Positions 8,258 through 16,479 of a stretch of 34,805 nucleotides of DNA are shown here, piece by piece. The position numbers and the translations under genes are program-made. The notes beneath the pieces were generated by a model, which worked only from the letters and a program-made list of their open reading frames with translations, searched no databases and was not told where the DNA came from. Source of the stretch: Bdellovibrionales bacterium (GTDB lineage Bacteria; Bdellovibrionota; Bdellovibrionia; Bdellovibrionales; JAMPXM01); the NCBI GenBank assembly GCA_005808505.1, contig SYLX01000067.1, positions 1-34,805 on the forward strand, in the 5' to 3' direction. How positions within the stretch are numbered: position 1 is the first letter of the stretch; each line of letters starts with the position of its first letter.

Positions 8258-9418
8258 ATGGCTGTACGTAAATCTCATCTGATCGGATTCAATTTAACGG
8301 TGCTCGCGGGGCTTTGCCTTGCGGCTTTCCAAAACTGTGGGGAGCTTCGGCCTTCCGACGGCGCCGTGTTCCTGCAATCTTTCACCGAAATTCGCGACAA
8401 GCAGGACGCGGCTTTCTTGAAAGAACTTGTGGGCACCGAAACCATGAAACTCTGGATTTCCGCACGCGAGTTGAAATACGAGTTGCCTTCAGTTGTTGCC
8501 GCCGAAACGAAATCCATCCACGAGCTGGGTACAAAGCTTTTAGCCTCAAGCGTAGGCAATGGCCCGCGGATCGTTAAGCCCTCACATCTACAAAACTCCG
8601 TTTACGAGTTTTCCGGAACTCGCTCATTAAAAAGCGAGCTGACCGATGACAGCTTCACTGAAGAAAAATACTCATTCGTAGCTTTGATAGAAGCTCCGAT
8701 CTCGGGAAGAATCGTTTCGGTGAACGGAAACGGCTTCGCCGACAAAGAAATGGCGATCTCGATCAAAGATGGAAAAATACGCGCCGTTCGCGAGAGTTCC
8801 GCGAACAACATCGCCTGGAAAGAGAAAGCTCTCGAGCCTGGTGGCGGACCCGTCGTCGTTGCGGCAAGTTTCGGCAAAGCCGGAAATTCGGTGACCTTTC
8901 TGGTCAATGGACTCAAAGTTGAAGAGCTAAAGACAACCGGCACGGCCCTCGACAATGACTTCCTCTTCCGCCAAATGATCATTGGTGATCCGACGGCTGA
9001 TGCGAACTTCCGCTTGGCTGAGCTGATGGTTTTCAAAAAAGAACTCTCGGCAGCCCAACTGAACACTCTTTCGCGCCATATAGCAAAAGGCTTCGGTTAC
9101 GAAGGTGTCGTGTATGATCCGACCCTGGATGGTGGAACGAAACCGCCTGAGCCCGTCGATCCCGTTTTCCTTGAGCTAAAAGAGCTTGTGAAAAATAGCT
9201 GCGGTGAATGTCATTCGTCATATATCGTCAGCTCCGCCGCTGCGTGGGTCGATCAAGGAATCGTCATCAAAGGTGATGCCAATAACTCCAAGCTCTACGC
9301 ACGACTCACGGGCTCCGACTCTACGGCTGGTTTGAACAAAAACATGCCTTTGACGGGTTCGGCGTTCACGCCTGAGCAGCTCACCGCGCTGAAAAATTAC
9401 ATCAACGCTCTTAAGTAG
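8258..9418 (+). CDS. lipoprotein with LamG-like region and C-terminal cytochrome c motif (module 1, gene 4)
   Basis: This encodes 386 residues. The signal sequence ends in AFQNCG, so Cys27 is the probable lipid anchor. The middle (about residues 100-280) alternates short strands and includes the FNFRLAELMVFKKELS-like ending seen in LamG/concanavalin-type domains. After a Pro-rich linker (KPPEPVDPV) the last about 90 residues form a small class I cytochrome c. Here Cys315-x-x-Cys318-His319 would bind haem, and the Met in NKNMPLTG is a likely sixth ligand before the terminal helix FTPEQLTALKNYINAL. This layout fits a surface or periplasmic electron-transfer lipoprotein serving the module. The haem and ligand roles are inferred from the motif. 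Confidence 0.83.
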   Translation: MAVRKSHLIGFNLTVLAGLCLAAFQNCGELRPSDGAVFLQSFTEIRDKQDAAFLKELVGTETMKLWISARELKYELPSVVAAETKSIHELGTKLLASSVGNGPRIVKPSHLQNSVYEFSGTRSLKSELTDDSFTEEKYSFVALIEAPISGRIVSVNGNGFADKEMAISIKDGKIRAVRESSANNIAWKEKALEPGGGPVVVAASFGKAGNSVTFLVNGLKVEELKTTGTALDNDFLFRQMIIGDPTADANFRLAELMVFKKELSAAQLNTLSRHIAKGFGYEGVVYDPTLDGGTKPPEPVDPVFLELKELVKNSCGECHSSYIVSSAAAWVDQGIVIKGDANNSKLYARLTGSDSTAGLNKNMPLTGSAFTPEQLTALKNYINALK

Positions 9419-9436
9419 TTTCAGCTTTCCAAGAGA

Positions 9437-9482
9437 TTCGATCTGTTAGCCTCCTTGAAAACAAGGAGGCTAATCGAAGCGG
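9437..9482. terminator. perfect 12-bp hairpin between convergent genes, probable bidirectional terminator
   Basis: TTAGCCTCCTTG (9446-9457) and CAAGGAGGCTAA (9462-9473) form a perfect stem with an AAAA loop. The stem is extended by TTCGAT (9437-9442) with ATCGAA (9473-9478). It lies between the end of module 1 and the end of the NmrA-like gene. There is no clear U-run on either strand, so termination may be weaker than for a classical intrinsic terminator. Confidence 0.6.
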
Positions 9483-9515
9483 GGCTGAACCTTAGCAATT
9501 TGAAGATCACACCGC

Positions 9516-10367
9516 TCAAACGAACGAAGACCGATAATCGCGAACGTAATCACGAACCGAGCGCGGCTCGCGTTTGAGAAGCTCGCGCAAAGTCGGCGTT
9601 AGTCGCGCATTATACCCAGCCTTCAAAGCACCCAGGATCGCGAGCAAAAACTCGGCATAATCACGCGAAAGACCCGCTCCGACCAAGCCTTGCTTGAGAG
9701 TTTCGGGAGTAATCTCCTCGTAGATCACCTTTTTGCCTGACTCTTTCGAAATCGCGGCGGCGACCTCGTGGTGATCAATCGACTCGGGGCCTGAGAGATC
9801 AAGCGCTTGGTTTTTGATCGAATCATCGATCAGAACTTTTGCGATGACTTCCCCTACATCTCGCGAGTCGACGAAACTTGTTTTTGCGTCCCCGGCGGGC
9901 AACAAAATTTTGCTTTGAGTTTTGATTCCATGAATCCAAAACGTATGAAAGTTTTGAAGAAACCAATTAGGCCGCACGATCACGTAATCGAGGCCCGATT
10001 TTTCCAACTCGATCTCCGCGCGACGATAGGGCGAAGTTTCGACCGCATCGACACCCATTGCCGTCATTAACACGACTTTCTCTAAGTTTTGGGCCTTCGC
10101 TTCTCGTATCAGTGGTGCCAGAATCTCAAATTGATTCGCGTGCCCACCCGGCGCCATGAGAAACACTCGCGCAGCGCCGGCGAAGGCTTCCTTCAGGCCT
10201 TGGCCTGTTGTCACGTCAACGTGCACGGTTTCTACTCCATCTTTGATTCCCGCACGGCTTGCCTGGCTAGAGGTTGTCCGAACGGGATAGCCCGCCGCTT
10301 TCAAAACGCTGATCACTTCCGAGCTGATCTGACCCGAACCGCCGATGACGAGAATTGTTTTTTTCAT
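9516..10367 (-). CDS. NmrA-like NAD(P)-binding SDR family protein
   Basis: This encodes 283 residues. An N-terminal Rossmann fold has the dinucleotide motif VIGGSGQIS (about residues 7-15), a variant of GGxGxxG. RTTSSQ follows the second strand, and VRPNWFLQNF matches the conserved RPxxFxxN segment of NmrA/azoreductase-type atypical SDRs. These are either NAD(P)H-dependent reductases or redox-state sensors. It is transcribed divergently from the LysR-type gene with 125 bp between start codons, so LysR control is likely. No signal peptide is present, so it should act in the cytoplasm. Confidence 0.88.
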   Translation of the reverse strand: MKKTILVIGGSGQISSEVISVLKAAGYPVRTTSSQASRAGIKDGVETVHVDVTTGQGLKEAFAGAARVFLMAPGGHANQFEILAPLIREAKAQNLEKVVLMTAMGVDAVETSPYRRAEIELEKSGLDYVIVRPNWFLQNFHTFWIHGIKTQSKILLPAGDAKTSFVDSRDVGEVIAKVLIDDSIKNQALDLSGPESIDHHEVAAAISKESGKKVIYEEITPETLKQGLVGAGLSRDYAEFLLAILGALKAGYNARLTPTLRELLKREPRSVRDYVRDYRSSFV

Positions 10368-10461
10368 TTCGAGACTCCTGGTAATGGCCTTTTATTCGGG
10401 CCCGTTGTTTGGATGTCTCTATTTATCGCCCAAATTCGCTCTGTTGATTAGATGGCATAAT

Positions 10462-10478
10462 TGCAATACAGTGTTGCA
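10462..10478. promoter_or_regulatory. probable LysR-type operator
   Basis: TGCAATACAGTGTTGCA is a near-perfect 17-bp palindrome: only one symmetric pair (T/G) is mismatched around the centre. It contains the T-N11-A pattern typical of LysR-family boxes. It lies between the divergent NmrA-like and LysR genes, 15 bp before the preferred LysR start, so it could serve autoregulation and control of the NmrA-like gene. Confidence 0.6.
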
Positions 10479-10492
10479 TGAGGGGAACAATC

Positions 10493-11392
10493 GTGGAGAT
10501 CGAGTCAGCGAGGGTATTCGTAAAAGTTGTGGAATTAGGGAGTTTCTCGCGCGCCGCGGAAGCTTTACAACTCCCGAAATCTACCATCAGTCGCATGGTC
10601 AGCCGCCTTGAGAGCAATGCCGGAGCAAAGCTTCTGGTGCGAACGACCCGCAGTCTCAAACTCACCGAAATCGGCCGTACGTTTTATGAAAAGTGTCTGT
10701 CGCCGATCCGTCAGCTCGAAGAGGCTCGGCGAAACCTCCAGGATTCAGACGGAGTCCTCGCGGGAACCGTGCGTCTCACGGCCCCGGAAGATCTCGGTAA
10801 TCATGTCGTCTCGAGGCTGTTGGGCGAACTTATTCACAAACATCCTCGGCTTCATTTCGATTTTCATTATTCGGATGATGTCGTCGATCTCGTGCAAGGA
10901 GGCTTCGATTTAGCCGTACGCCTCGGTAAGCTCAGCACCGCGAGTTTTAAGTTTAAAAGACTCGGTGAGATCACTTTGATCCCCGTCGCTTCACCTGAAT
11001 ACCTTCAGAAAAAAGCGAAGATCCGCAGCCCTCACGATCTCGAGCAACACGAGGCCTTGATCTATCAACATTCCGGTCTTACGAAATGGCAACTTCGATC
11101 GCGAAAAGAATCCATGACCATAGCGCTCCGTGCGCGAGTCAGCGGAAATCAAATGGTCAGTCTCTTAAGTCTCGCCGAAGCTGGAGCCGGACTCGCGATC
11201 CTTCCCCACTATCTGTGCTCAGAGAAGATTCAGAACGGAACTCTAGTTCGGATTCTCCCTGACTGGCGCGGTCCGGTTTATCCTGTCTCGCTTGTATCAC
11301 CAGTCGGGCTGAGTTCATCCCTACGAGTCAAAACCGTGAGCGACTACTTACTCTCAGAAATTCAAACCGTGCTTGCGGGAAAATCGAAGTGA
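10493..11392 (+). CDS. LysR family transcriptional regulator
   Basis: This encodes about 299 residues. The N-terminal winged helix-turn-helix reads ARVFVKVVELGSFSRAAEAL followed by PKSTISRMVSRLE, the usual LysR pattern. The remainder is a periplasmic-binding-protein-like effector domain. Similarity is to the CrgA/DmlR branch (segments such as VRLTAPEDLG and PHYLCSEKIQNGTLVRILPDW). I choose the GTG at 10493 because GAGGGG lies 7 nt upstream. The ATG at 10478 would sit inside the operator palindrome and lacks its own ribosome site. It probably regulates the divergent NmrA-like gene, and also the CLC gene whose start overlaps its stop. Confidence 0.9.
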   Translation: MEIESARVFVKVVELGSFSRAAEALQLPKSTISRMVSRLESNAGAKLLVRTTRSLKLTEIGRTFYEKCLSPIRQLEEARRNLQDSDGVLAGTVRLTAPEDLGNHVVSRLLGELIHKHPRLHFDFHYSDDVVDLVQGGFDLAVRLGKLSTASFKFKRLGEITLIPVASPEYLQKKAKIRSPHDLEQHEALIYQHSGLTKWQLRSRKESMTIALRARVSGNQMVSLLSLAEAGAGLAILPHYLCSEKIQNGTLVRILPDWRGPVYPVSLVSPVGLSSSLRVKTVSDYLLSEIQTVLAGKSK

Positions 11393-12648
11393 CACCGACC
11401 CGACGAATCTTGGCCTTGGCAAAATCATCCGTTGCGTACGGTTTGATTGGCGTAGGTGCAGGTCTTCTCTCAGCAGCGTTTCTTGTGGCGTTAGATTTCG
11501 TAACGTCTTTTCGCGAAGGACATCCTTCATTGATTTGGTTTTTGCCCGTGGGAGGCTTGGCCATCGGCTGGGTCTATCAAAATCATGCTCTGGGATCCGA
11601 TCGGGGTACTAATTTTATCCTCGATGAGATTCACGAGCCGAAATCTAGCATTCCTTTCCGCATGATTCCGCTCGTCCTTCTAGGAACTCTTGTAACTCAC
11701 TTATTCGGCGGCTCTGCAGGCCGCGAGGGTACCGCCGTCCAAATGGGCGGAGCCCTCAGCGAGCGAATCTGTAAGGGAGCGGGATCACCGCTGGTCGACC
11801 GCAAACTTGCGCTGATGGCCGGAATGAGTGCGGGTTTCGCATCCGTATTCGGAACCCCCATCGCCGGCAGCCTCTTCGGCCTTGAAGTCTTAGTGATAGG
11901 AGGCTGGCGGAAATTTCAATTCGGTCATTTAGCCGCTTGCACGTTGGCGGCCTTTGTTGGTCATTGGACCGTTCTTGCGCTCGGTGTTCATCACACTTCC
12001 TACCATCGACCACTTGCGCTGGCTCTCACGATTCACTCCGTCATTTTTACCCTCACCGCTGGCTTTCTATTTGGTTTGCTTGCACGCCTTTTCGCGATGA
12101 TCTCGCACGCTTATGCATCGATCGCCGCAAAACTTTTCCCTTCGCTTCCGATTCGCGCTTTGGTCGGAGGAGCTTTAGTTTCATCGTTAATCCTGATGTT
12201 TCAACTTGATCGCGCTGTCGGCTTGGGTCTCTCGGTCATTAAAGAAGCTTTGGTGCAACCGGTTGCTCTCACCGATTTTGCGACCAAATTCGGTCTCACG
12301 ATCCTAACGCTTGGCTCTGGTTTTAAAGGCGGCGAAGTGACTCCCCTCTTCTACATCGGCGCCACGTTTGGTAATGCATTGTCGGAGATCATCGAACTCC
12401 CGGTCTCAACCTTAGCTGCCCTCGGCTTTGTCTCGGTTTTCGCAGGTGCTGCAAACGTGCCGCTAGCTTCCACCCTGATGGCCGTCGAGATTTTCGGCTC
12501 TCACATCTTTCCGCTTGCAACTTTATCTTGTTTAGCGAGCACGTTTGCCTCAGGCCACCGTGGTATTTATTCTTCGCAAAAACTCATCGCCATGAAGTCC
12601 TTCGAATCCGTTTTGCATTCAGTCTACTCGCGCCTACGAAGGCGTTGA
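11389..12648 (+). CDS. CLC family anion/proton antiporter, probably fluoride type (CLC-F)
   Basis: This is a 419-residue integral membrane protein with many hydrophobic helices and the CLC fold signatures. The gating region is GGSAGREGTAV (Glu113), where chloride-type members usually have GREGP. The second anion loop is GGEVTPLF (314-321). The first loop reads RGTNFILDEIH instead of GSGIP. These variants are those I associate with fluoride-exporting CLC-F proteins, although no fluoride riboswitch is seen upstream. The GTG start overlaps the LysR stop by 4 bp, so the two genes are translationally coupled. A chloride/proton exchanger remains possible. Confidence 0.85.
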   Translation: MTPTRRILALAKSSVAYGLIGVGAGLLSAAFLVALDFVTSFREGHPSLIWFLPVGGLAIGWVYQNHALGSDRGTNFILDEIHEPKSSIPFRMIPLVLLGTLVTHLFGGSAGREGTAVQMGGALSERICKGAGSPLVDRKLALMAGMSAGFASVFGTPIAGSLFGLEVLVIGGWRKFQFGHLAACTLAAFVGHWTVLALGVHHTSYHRPLALALTIHSVIFTLTAGFLFGLLARLFAMISHAYASIAAKLFPSLPIRALVGGALVSSLILMFQLDRAVGLGLSVIKEALVQPVALTDFATKFGLTILTLGSGFKGGEVTPLFYIGATFGNALSEIIELPVSTLAALGFVSVFAGAANVPLASTLMAVEIFGSHIFPLATLSCLASTFASGHRGIYSSQKLIAMKSFESVLHSVYSRLRRR

Positions 12649-12778
12649 CGAGTCGTCTCTTAAGAACTTGTTGAGGAATCGAAACTACCTTGCGTTGCGA
12701 ATGCAGCCGTATTCTTTCACGCGTCTGACTCGCCCGGCAGCGGCGGTCACATTTGCTCATCTATTTCGGAGGCGTAAC

Positions 12779-13318
12779 ATGGCGCGAATCACTACCGCAG
12801 GGCATTCCCTACACGCGATACTTAACGATTGGCCAATCGGACTCTTCACGACGAGTCTCTTCTTTGATTGCTTGGGTACGATGGCACGCAAGCGAAACCT
12901 CGAAGAGACGGGATTTTATACGTTGGCTGCAGGTTACGTCACCGGTGTCGGAGCCGCTTTAACAGGAATCGCCGAATATCGGGCCGTTCAACGTGAGGGC
13001 GATGTCAAACGACTTGCTGATCGTCACGCCGTCGTGAACGTTGCGGTCATGACACTGAACACGATTGCCCTGGTCTCGCGAATCCGAAATCAAAAGCGAG
13101 TCACAAAATCATCTTTGGCTCTTTCGGTTGCGGCAAATGCACTCACCGTTCTGTCGGCTTGGTACGGAGACGAAATGGTATATGGCCACCAAGTCCGTGT
13201 CGGTGATCGTCATATCAAAGTCGATGATCGTGACTGGCGGCTACCGGGGGATGAGAAAATCACTTCGGCTCTTCGCGCCGGTACGCAACCAAGCGCGATG
13301 TTTGACCACGTGACGTGA
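12779..13318 (+). CDS. DUF2231-like membrane protein
   Basis: This encodes about 179 residues, starting at ATG 12779 with CGGAGG at 12767-12772. An upstream extension of the frame lacks a ribosome site. The N-terminal HAILNDWPIGLFTTSLFFD resembles the HPLxVxFPIGLW motif of DUF2231 membrane proteins. Four hydrophobic segments follow, separated by short charged loops (EYRAVQREGDVKRLADRHAVVN). The C-terminal 40 residues are hydrophilic and likely cytoplasmic. The function of DUF2231 proteins is not established; some are linked to redox or haem processes. It follows the CLC gene by 130 bp, and co-transcription is possible. Confidence 0.75.
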   Translation: MARITTAGHSLHAILNDWPIGLFTTSLFFDCLGTMARKRNLEETGFYTLAAGYVTGVGAALTGIAEYRAVQREGDVKRLADRHAVVNVAVMTLNTIALVSRIRNQKRVTKSSLALSVAANALTVLSAWYGDEMVYGHQVRVGDRHIKVDDRDWRLPGDEKITSALRAGTQPSAMFDHVT

Positions 13319-13560
13319 ATCAGTTCTGGGTCAAAAGAAAACACTCGTGCGATGTTGCCGAAAAACCAAGTTCATCGCAACACAATCACTTTTATTTACT
13401 CTAGATCCAAAGCAGCGGAATGAGGGCATAAACAAGAGTTTACGACTGCATCAACGTTGTTTTCAAGATCACCTATTCTTGCGCTGGGGCCATTGTGCGA
13501 TCGGTTGGAATTCGTTATCCAGCTTGTACCAACAACCATCTTTCCAAAGGAGGAAAGACT

Positions 13561-14028
13561 ATGCGTATTCTCATGACACTTGCAGCGGCGGTTGCTGCTT
13601 TCACCATGACTCACGTTTCTCCCGCATCGGCGAACGAAGCCGGCGTTGAGACAATGGCGCGCAAGCCATCGAAAAAACAAGTTGAGCTCGCGAAAGATCT
13701 TCCGGGCACACTCATCCTTCGCGTCAACAACGTGACGGGCCAAGTGGAAGCCGCGCACGTCAAAGAACGCCTCGGCAAACAACGTCTCGCTAGCCTCGCG
13801 GTTGATGAATCGCTTTTCGTTCCCGTTGATCCTTCAAACATGGTCGAGCAGAACGCAGCGGGCGAAGTTGATACTCGTGCGATTGGTTGGATCTTCTCGT
13901 TCCTCAACGGTCTTTGGAATTATCCGTACTATTCGTACAGCAACTACGATTACTACTATAGCAACTACTACAGCTATCCTTCGTCGGGCTGGAACTACCA
14001 CTATTACAACTGGCCTTACTACTACTGA
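13561..14028 (+). CDS. small secreted protein with Tyr-rich tail
   Basis: This encodes 155 residues, starting at ATG 13561 with an optimal AAAGGAGG at 13546-13553. A signal peptide ends around SPASA. A short globular region contains GTLILRVNNVTGQVEAAHV. The last 36 residues hold 17 tyrosines plus Asn, Ser and Trp, a low-complexity aromatic tail. No enzyme motif is seen. Such tails could mediate self-assembly, cell-wall or surface interaction, or oxidative cross-linking, but this is speculation. The strong ribosome site and dedicated terminator suggest high expression as a single gene. Confidence 0.85.
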   Translation: MRILMTLAAAVAAFTMTHVSPASANEAGVETMARKPSKKQVELAKDLPGTLILRVNNVTGQVEAAHVKERLGKQRLASLAVDESLFVPVDPSNMVEQNAAGEVDTRAIGWIFSFLNGLWNYPYYSYSNYDYYYSNYYSYPSSGWNYHYYNWPYYY

Positions 14029-14073
14029 GGCACTTTGGACTCAACTGAGGTGGAGTGACTTCACTTCACAGAA

Positions 14074-14100
14074 ACGGGACCTCATGGTCCCGTTTTTTTT
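14074..14100 (+). terminator. intrinsic terminator of the Tyr-rich protein gene
   Basis: ACGGGACC (14074-14081), loop TCAT, GGTCCCGT (14086-14093), then an uninterrupted T-run to 14100. This is a textbook Rho-independent terminator for the plus strand. It also lies just past the end of the convergent histidine kinase gene. Confidence 0.92.
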
Positions 14101-14102
14101 GC

Positions 14103-16157
14103 TCAATGAATCTGTGGAAGAATTCCCCCGCCTAGTCGCGGCGCTTTCACAAGGTCTGTGATCGCCTTGAATAAAGCTTGTTGGTTGATCGGTTTTGTCA
14201 GGTATTCGTTGAATCCGGACCGCAAGCTTTGCTCCCGCTCCGATTGCATCGCGTGAGCCGTCAAAGCGACGATCGGAGTTTCATAACCACGTTCTCGCAG
14301 AGTTTGCGTAGCTTCCGTGCCGTCCATATCGGGCATCTGCAAATCCATCAGGACGATATCCCAATGGCCGTTCAGTGCTTTTTCCACGGCTTCCTTGCCA
14401 TTGGTTGCAAGTTCCACCTTCGCTCCGCGATTCATCAAGATTCGACGCACGAGTCGCTGTAAATCGGGTGAATCTTCCGCGACGAGGATCATCATGCCGT
14501 CGAGCTCTTTGCGATCGACATGGCGTAACGTCTCGTTTCCACGGAGAGGCGGAATTGTCCCGTTAAGGTCGGTTGCGGTTCGCTCTTCGCGGCGATCGAT
14601 CATAAGAACAAACTGAAACACGCTTCCGACACCAGGTCGGCTCTCAACCAATGACACCGTTCCACCCAAGGCTTCCGCTAGCCTACGAGAGAGAACCAAT
14701 CCGAGACCCGTGCCGCCAAACCGACGCGATGTAGAGGCATCGGCCTGCGAGAACTCTTGAAAAAGCTTGGGTTGAGACGCCTCATCGATTCCGATACCGG
14801 TATCCCGCACAGAAAGAATCAGCTGATCGCGTAAATCTGGATCGCTGGAATTTATTTCTTCGATCTCTAATGTAATGCTCCCTTCCTTCGTGAACTTGAT
14901 CGCGTTCCCGACAAGATTAAGCAAAATCTGTTTGATACGCGTCGGATCCGAAGTGACACGCTCTGGCAGAGAACTCTTGCTCACCACGATGTATTTCAGA
15001 CCCTTTCGCTTGGCCATTTGACTAAATGTCTTGTTCAGATCACTCAGAAAAGATGGCAAATCAAATTCGATTCTTTCGACTTCTAAGCGTCCGGCTTCGA
15101 CTTTCGAAAGATCGAGGATGTCGTTGATGAGCTCCGAGAGCAACTGGCTGTTCCGCTGAATCGCGGTGGCGAACTCGATGCGATCTTTTTCCTGCAGTCT
15201 CGATTCGAGAAGGAGTTCGGAAAAACCCGCGATCGCTCCAAGCGGAGTTCTAATTTCGTGGCTCATGTTTGCGAGAAACTGAGTTTTCATCCGGTTTGCG
15301 GCATCGGATTCTTCTTTCGCTTTCAGGAGCTCGTCTTCCGCTCGCTTGCGCGCGGAGATATCTCGAGTGACCTTGACCCAGCCCACAAGTTCGCCGTCTT
15401 CGTCGCGAAGAGCCGTGAGGACGACGTTCGCCCAAAAAAGCGAGCCATCCTTTCGTTGACGCCAGCCCTCACCTTCGTATCGGCCATGTTCCGCTGCCCA
15501 ACGCAACTCCCACTCGGGTCGGCCGTTATCCACGTCCTCTGGAGCAAAGAGTGTGCGAAACGGAAGCCCGATCAACTCTTCCGCCGTATAACCTTTGATG
15601 TGCTGGCAACCTTTGTTCCAGGTCGCGACGTGCCCACTTCTTGTCACCCGAAAGATCGCATACTCCTCAATCTGTTCGATCGAATTGCGGTATCCAAGTT
15701 CACTTGCGCGCAGCTCACGTTCTTTTTCTTTGCGATCCGTAAGGTCCCGCGTGATTTTCGTAAAGCCCGTAATCGCGCCGCCTGCGTCGTGTAGAGCCGT
15801 AAGCACAATTCCCGCCCAGAAACGGCTTCCGTCTTTTCGCTGACGCCAGGCCTCCGATGTGTACTTACCTTTTTCTGCCGCAATTTTCAGTTCAGCCTCG
15901 GGCTTCCCGGCGGCTCGATCTTCAGGAGTAAAGAGCATCTCAAACTTTTGACCGATGAACTCCTGAGCCGCGTAGCCTTTGATCGCTTCAACGCCCTTAT
16001 TCCAGCTCGTTAAAGTTCCATCAGGGCTGATGGTGAAGACTGCGTAGTCTTCGACTTCGACGATCGGAACTCCAGTGGGTTCACGATTGAAAGCGTCGCT
16101 TACGTGCTTTTGTTCATTCCGAAAATCTGTGGGAGTTTCACCTATGCTCGGTCTCAT
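14103..16157 (-). CDS. hybrid histidine kinase PAS-PAS-HisKA-HATPase-REC
   Basis: This encodes 684 residues with no membrane segment, so a cytoplasmic sensor. Two PAS domains (about 30-140 and 155-270) are close copies of each other, sharing WNKG...IKGY, LF.PED and [12 protein letters not shown]. HisKA has the phospho-accepting His300 in [12 protein letters not shown]. HATPase_c shows the N box with Asn418, the G1 box DTGIGI (452-457) and G2 GGTGLGL (481-487). A C-terminal receiver (about 556-670) has Glu561/Asp562, phospho-accepting Asp605 ([11 protein letters not shown]) and Lys655. All catalytic residues are present. No cognate regulator is encoded beside it. The neighbouring divergent gene is a chemoreceptor. 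An AGGAAG ribosome site supports the ATG at 16157. Confidence 0.95.
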   Translation of the reverse strand: MRPSIGETPTDFRNEQKHVSDAFNREPTGVPIVEVEDYAVFTISPDGTLTSWNKGVEAIKGYAAQEFIGQKFEMLFTPEDRAAGKPEAELKIAAEKGKYTSEAWRQRKDGSRFWAGIVLTALHDAGGAITGFTKITRDLTDRKEKERELRASELGYRNSIEQIEEYAIFRVTRSGHVATWNKGCQHIKGYTAEELIGLPFRTLFAPEDVDNGRPEWELRWAAEHGRYEGEGWRQRKDGSLFWANVVLTALRDEDGELVGWVKVTRDISARKRAEDELLKAKEESDAANRMKTQFLANMSHEIRTPLGAIAGFSELLLESRLQEKDRIEFATAIQRNSQLLSELINDILDLSKVEAGRLEVERIEFDLPSFLSDLNKTFSQMAKRKGLKYIVVSKSSLPERVTSDPTRIKQILLNLVGNAIKFTKEGSITLEIEEINSSDPDLRDQLILSVRDTGIGIDEASQPKLFQEFSQADASTSRRFGGTGLGLVLSRRLAEALGGTVSLVESRPGVGSVFQFVLMIDRREERTATDLNGTIPPLRGNETLRHVDRKELDGMMILVAEDSPDLQRLVRRILMNRGAKVELATNGKEAVEKALNGHWDIVLMDLQMPDMDGTEATQTLRERGYETPIVALTAHAMQSEREQSLRSGFNEYLTKPINQQALFKAITDLVKAPRLGGGILPQIH

Positions 16158-16479
16158 CGCTTCCTCGTTTGGCGGGCTGTTGGAGGTAACCGCCCGTCCG
16201 CCATGCTAGTGCGGACGTTGAACCGAGACGATGGAGTTTGGTCACGTCTTGATGGATTTTCGTTCATCGATCAAAGACGTTATTTTTTGCCACGACCTTG
16301 CGCGGGCTTTTCCCAAATCAACGCAGTTTTTAAAATCGACGAGGTTTGTTTATATTACGAATTCGTAACATAGCCGAGTAACCGTTTAACCACCTGTCTA
16401 AACTGGCGAAAAGATTAATGTCTTTTACTTCTTCAATCTTTCGCCGGTAAGTGTGCCGGCCCACAGAGGGCTTTGTTTC
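16158..16479. other. intergenic region between divergent histidine kinase and chemoreceptor, with leader hairpin
   Basis: No gene is seen. CTGGCGAAAAGATT (16403-16416) pairs with AATCTTTCGCCGG (16435-16447) apart from one bulged A, giving a stable hairpin about 20 bp before the chemoreceptor ribosome site. The sequence GCCGGTAA (16443-16450) resembles the flagellar sigma-28 -10 element GCCGATAA. A matching -35 is poor (TTTACTTC at 16424-16431), so this promoter idea is weak. Confidence 0.35.

Noticed and set aside
10478..10492. ATG start for the LysR gene
   Set aside because: It falls inside the operator palindrome and the GAGGGG site serves the GTG at 10493.
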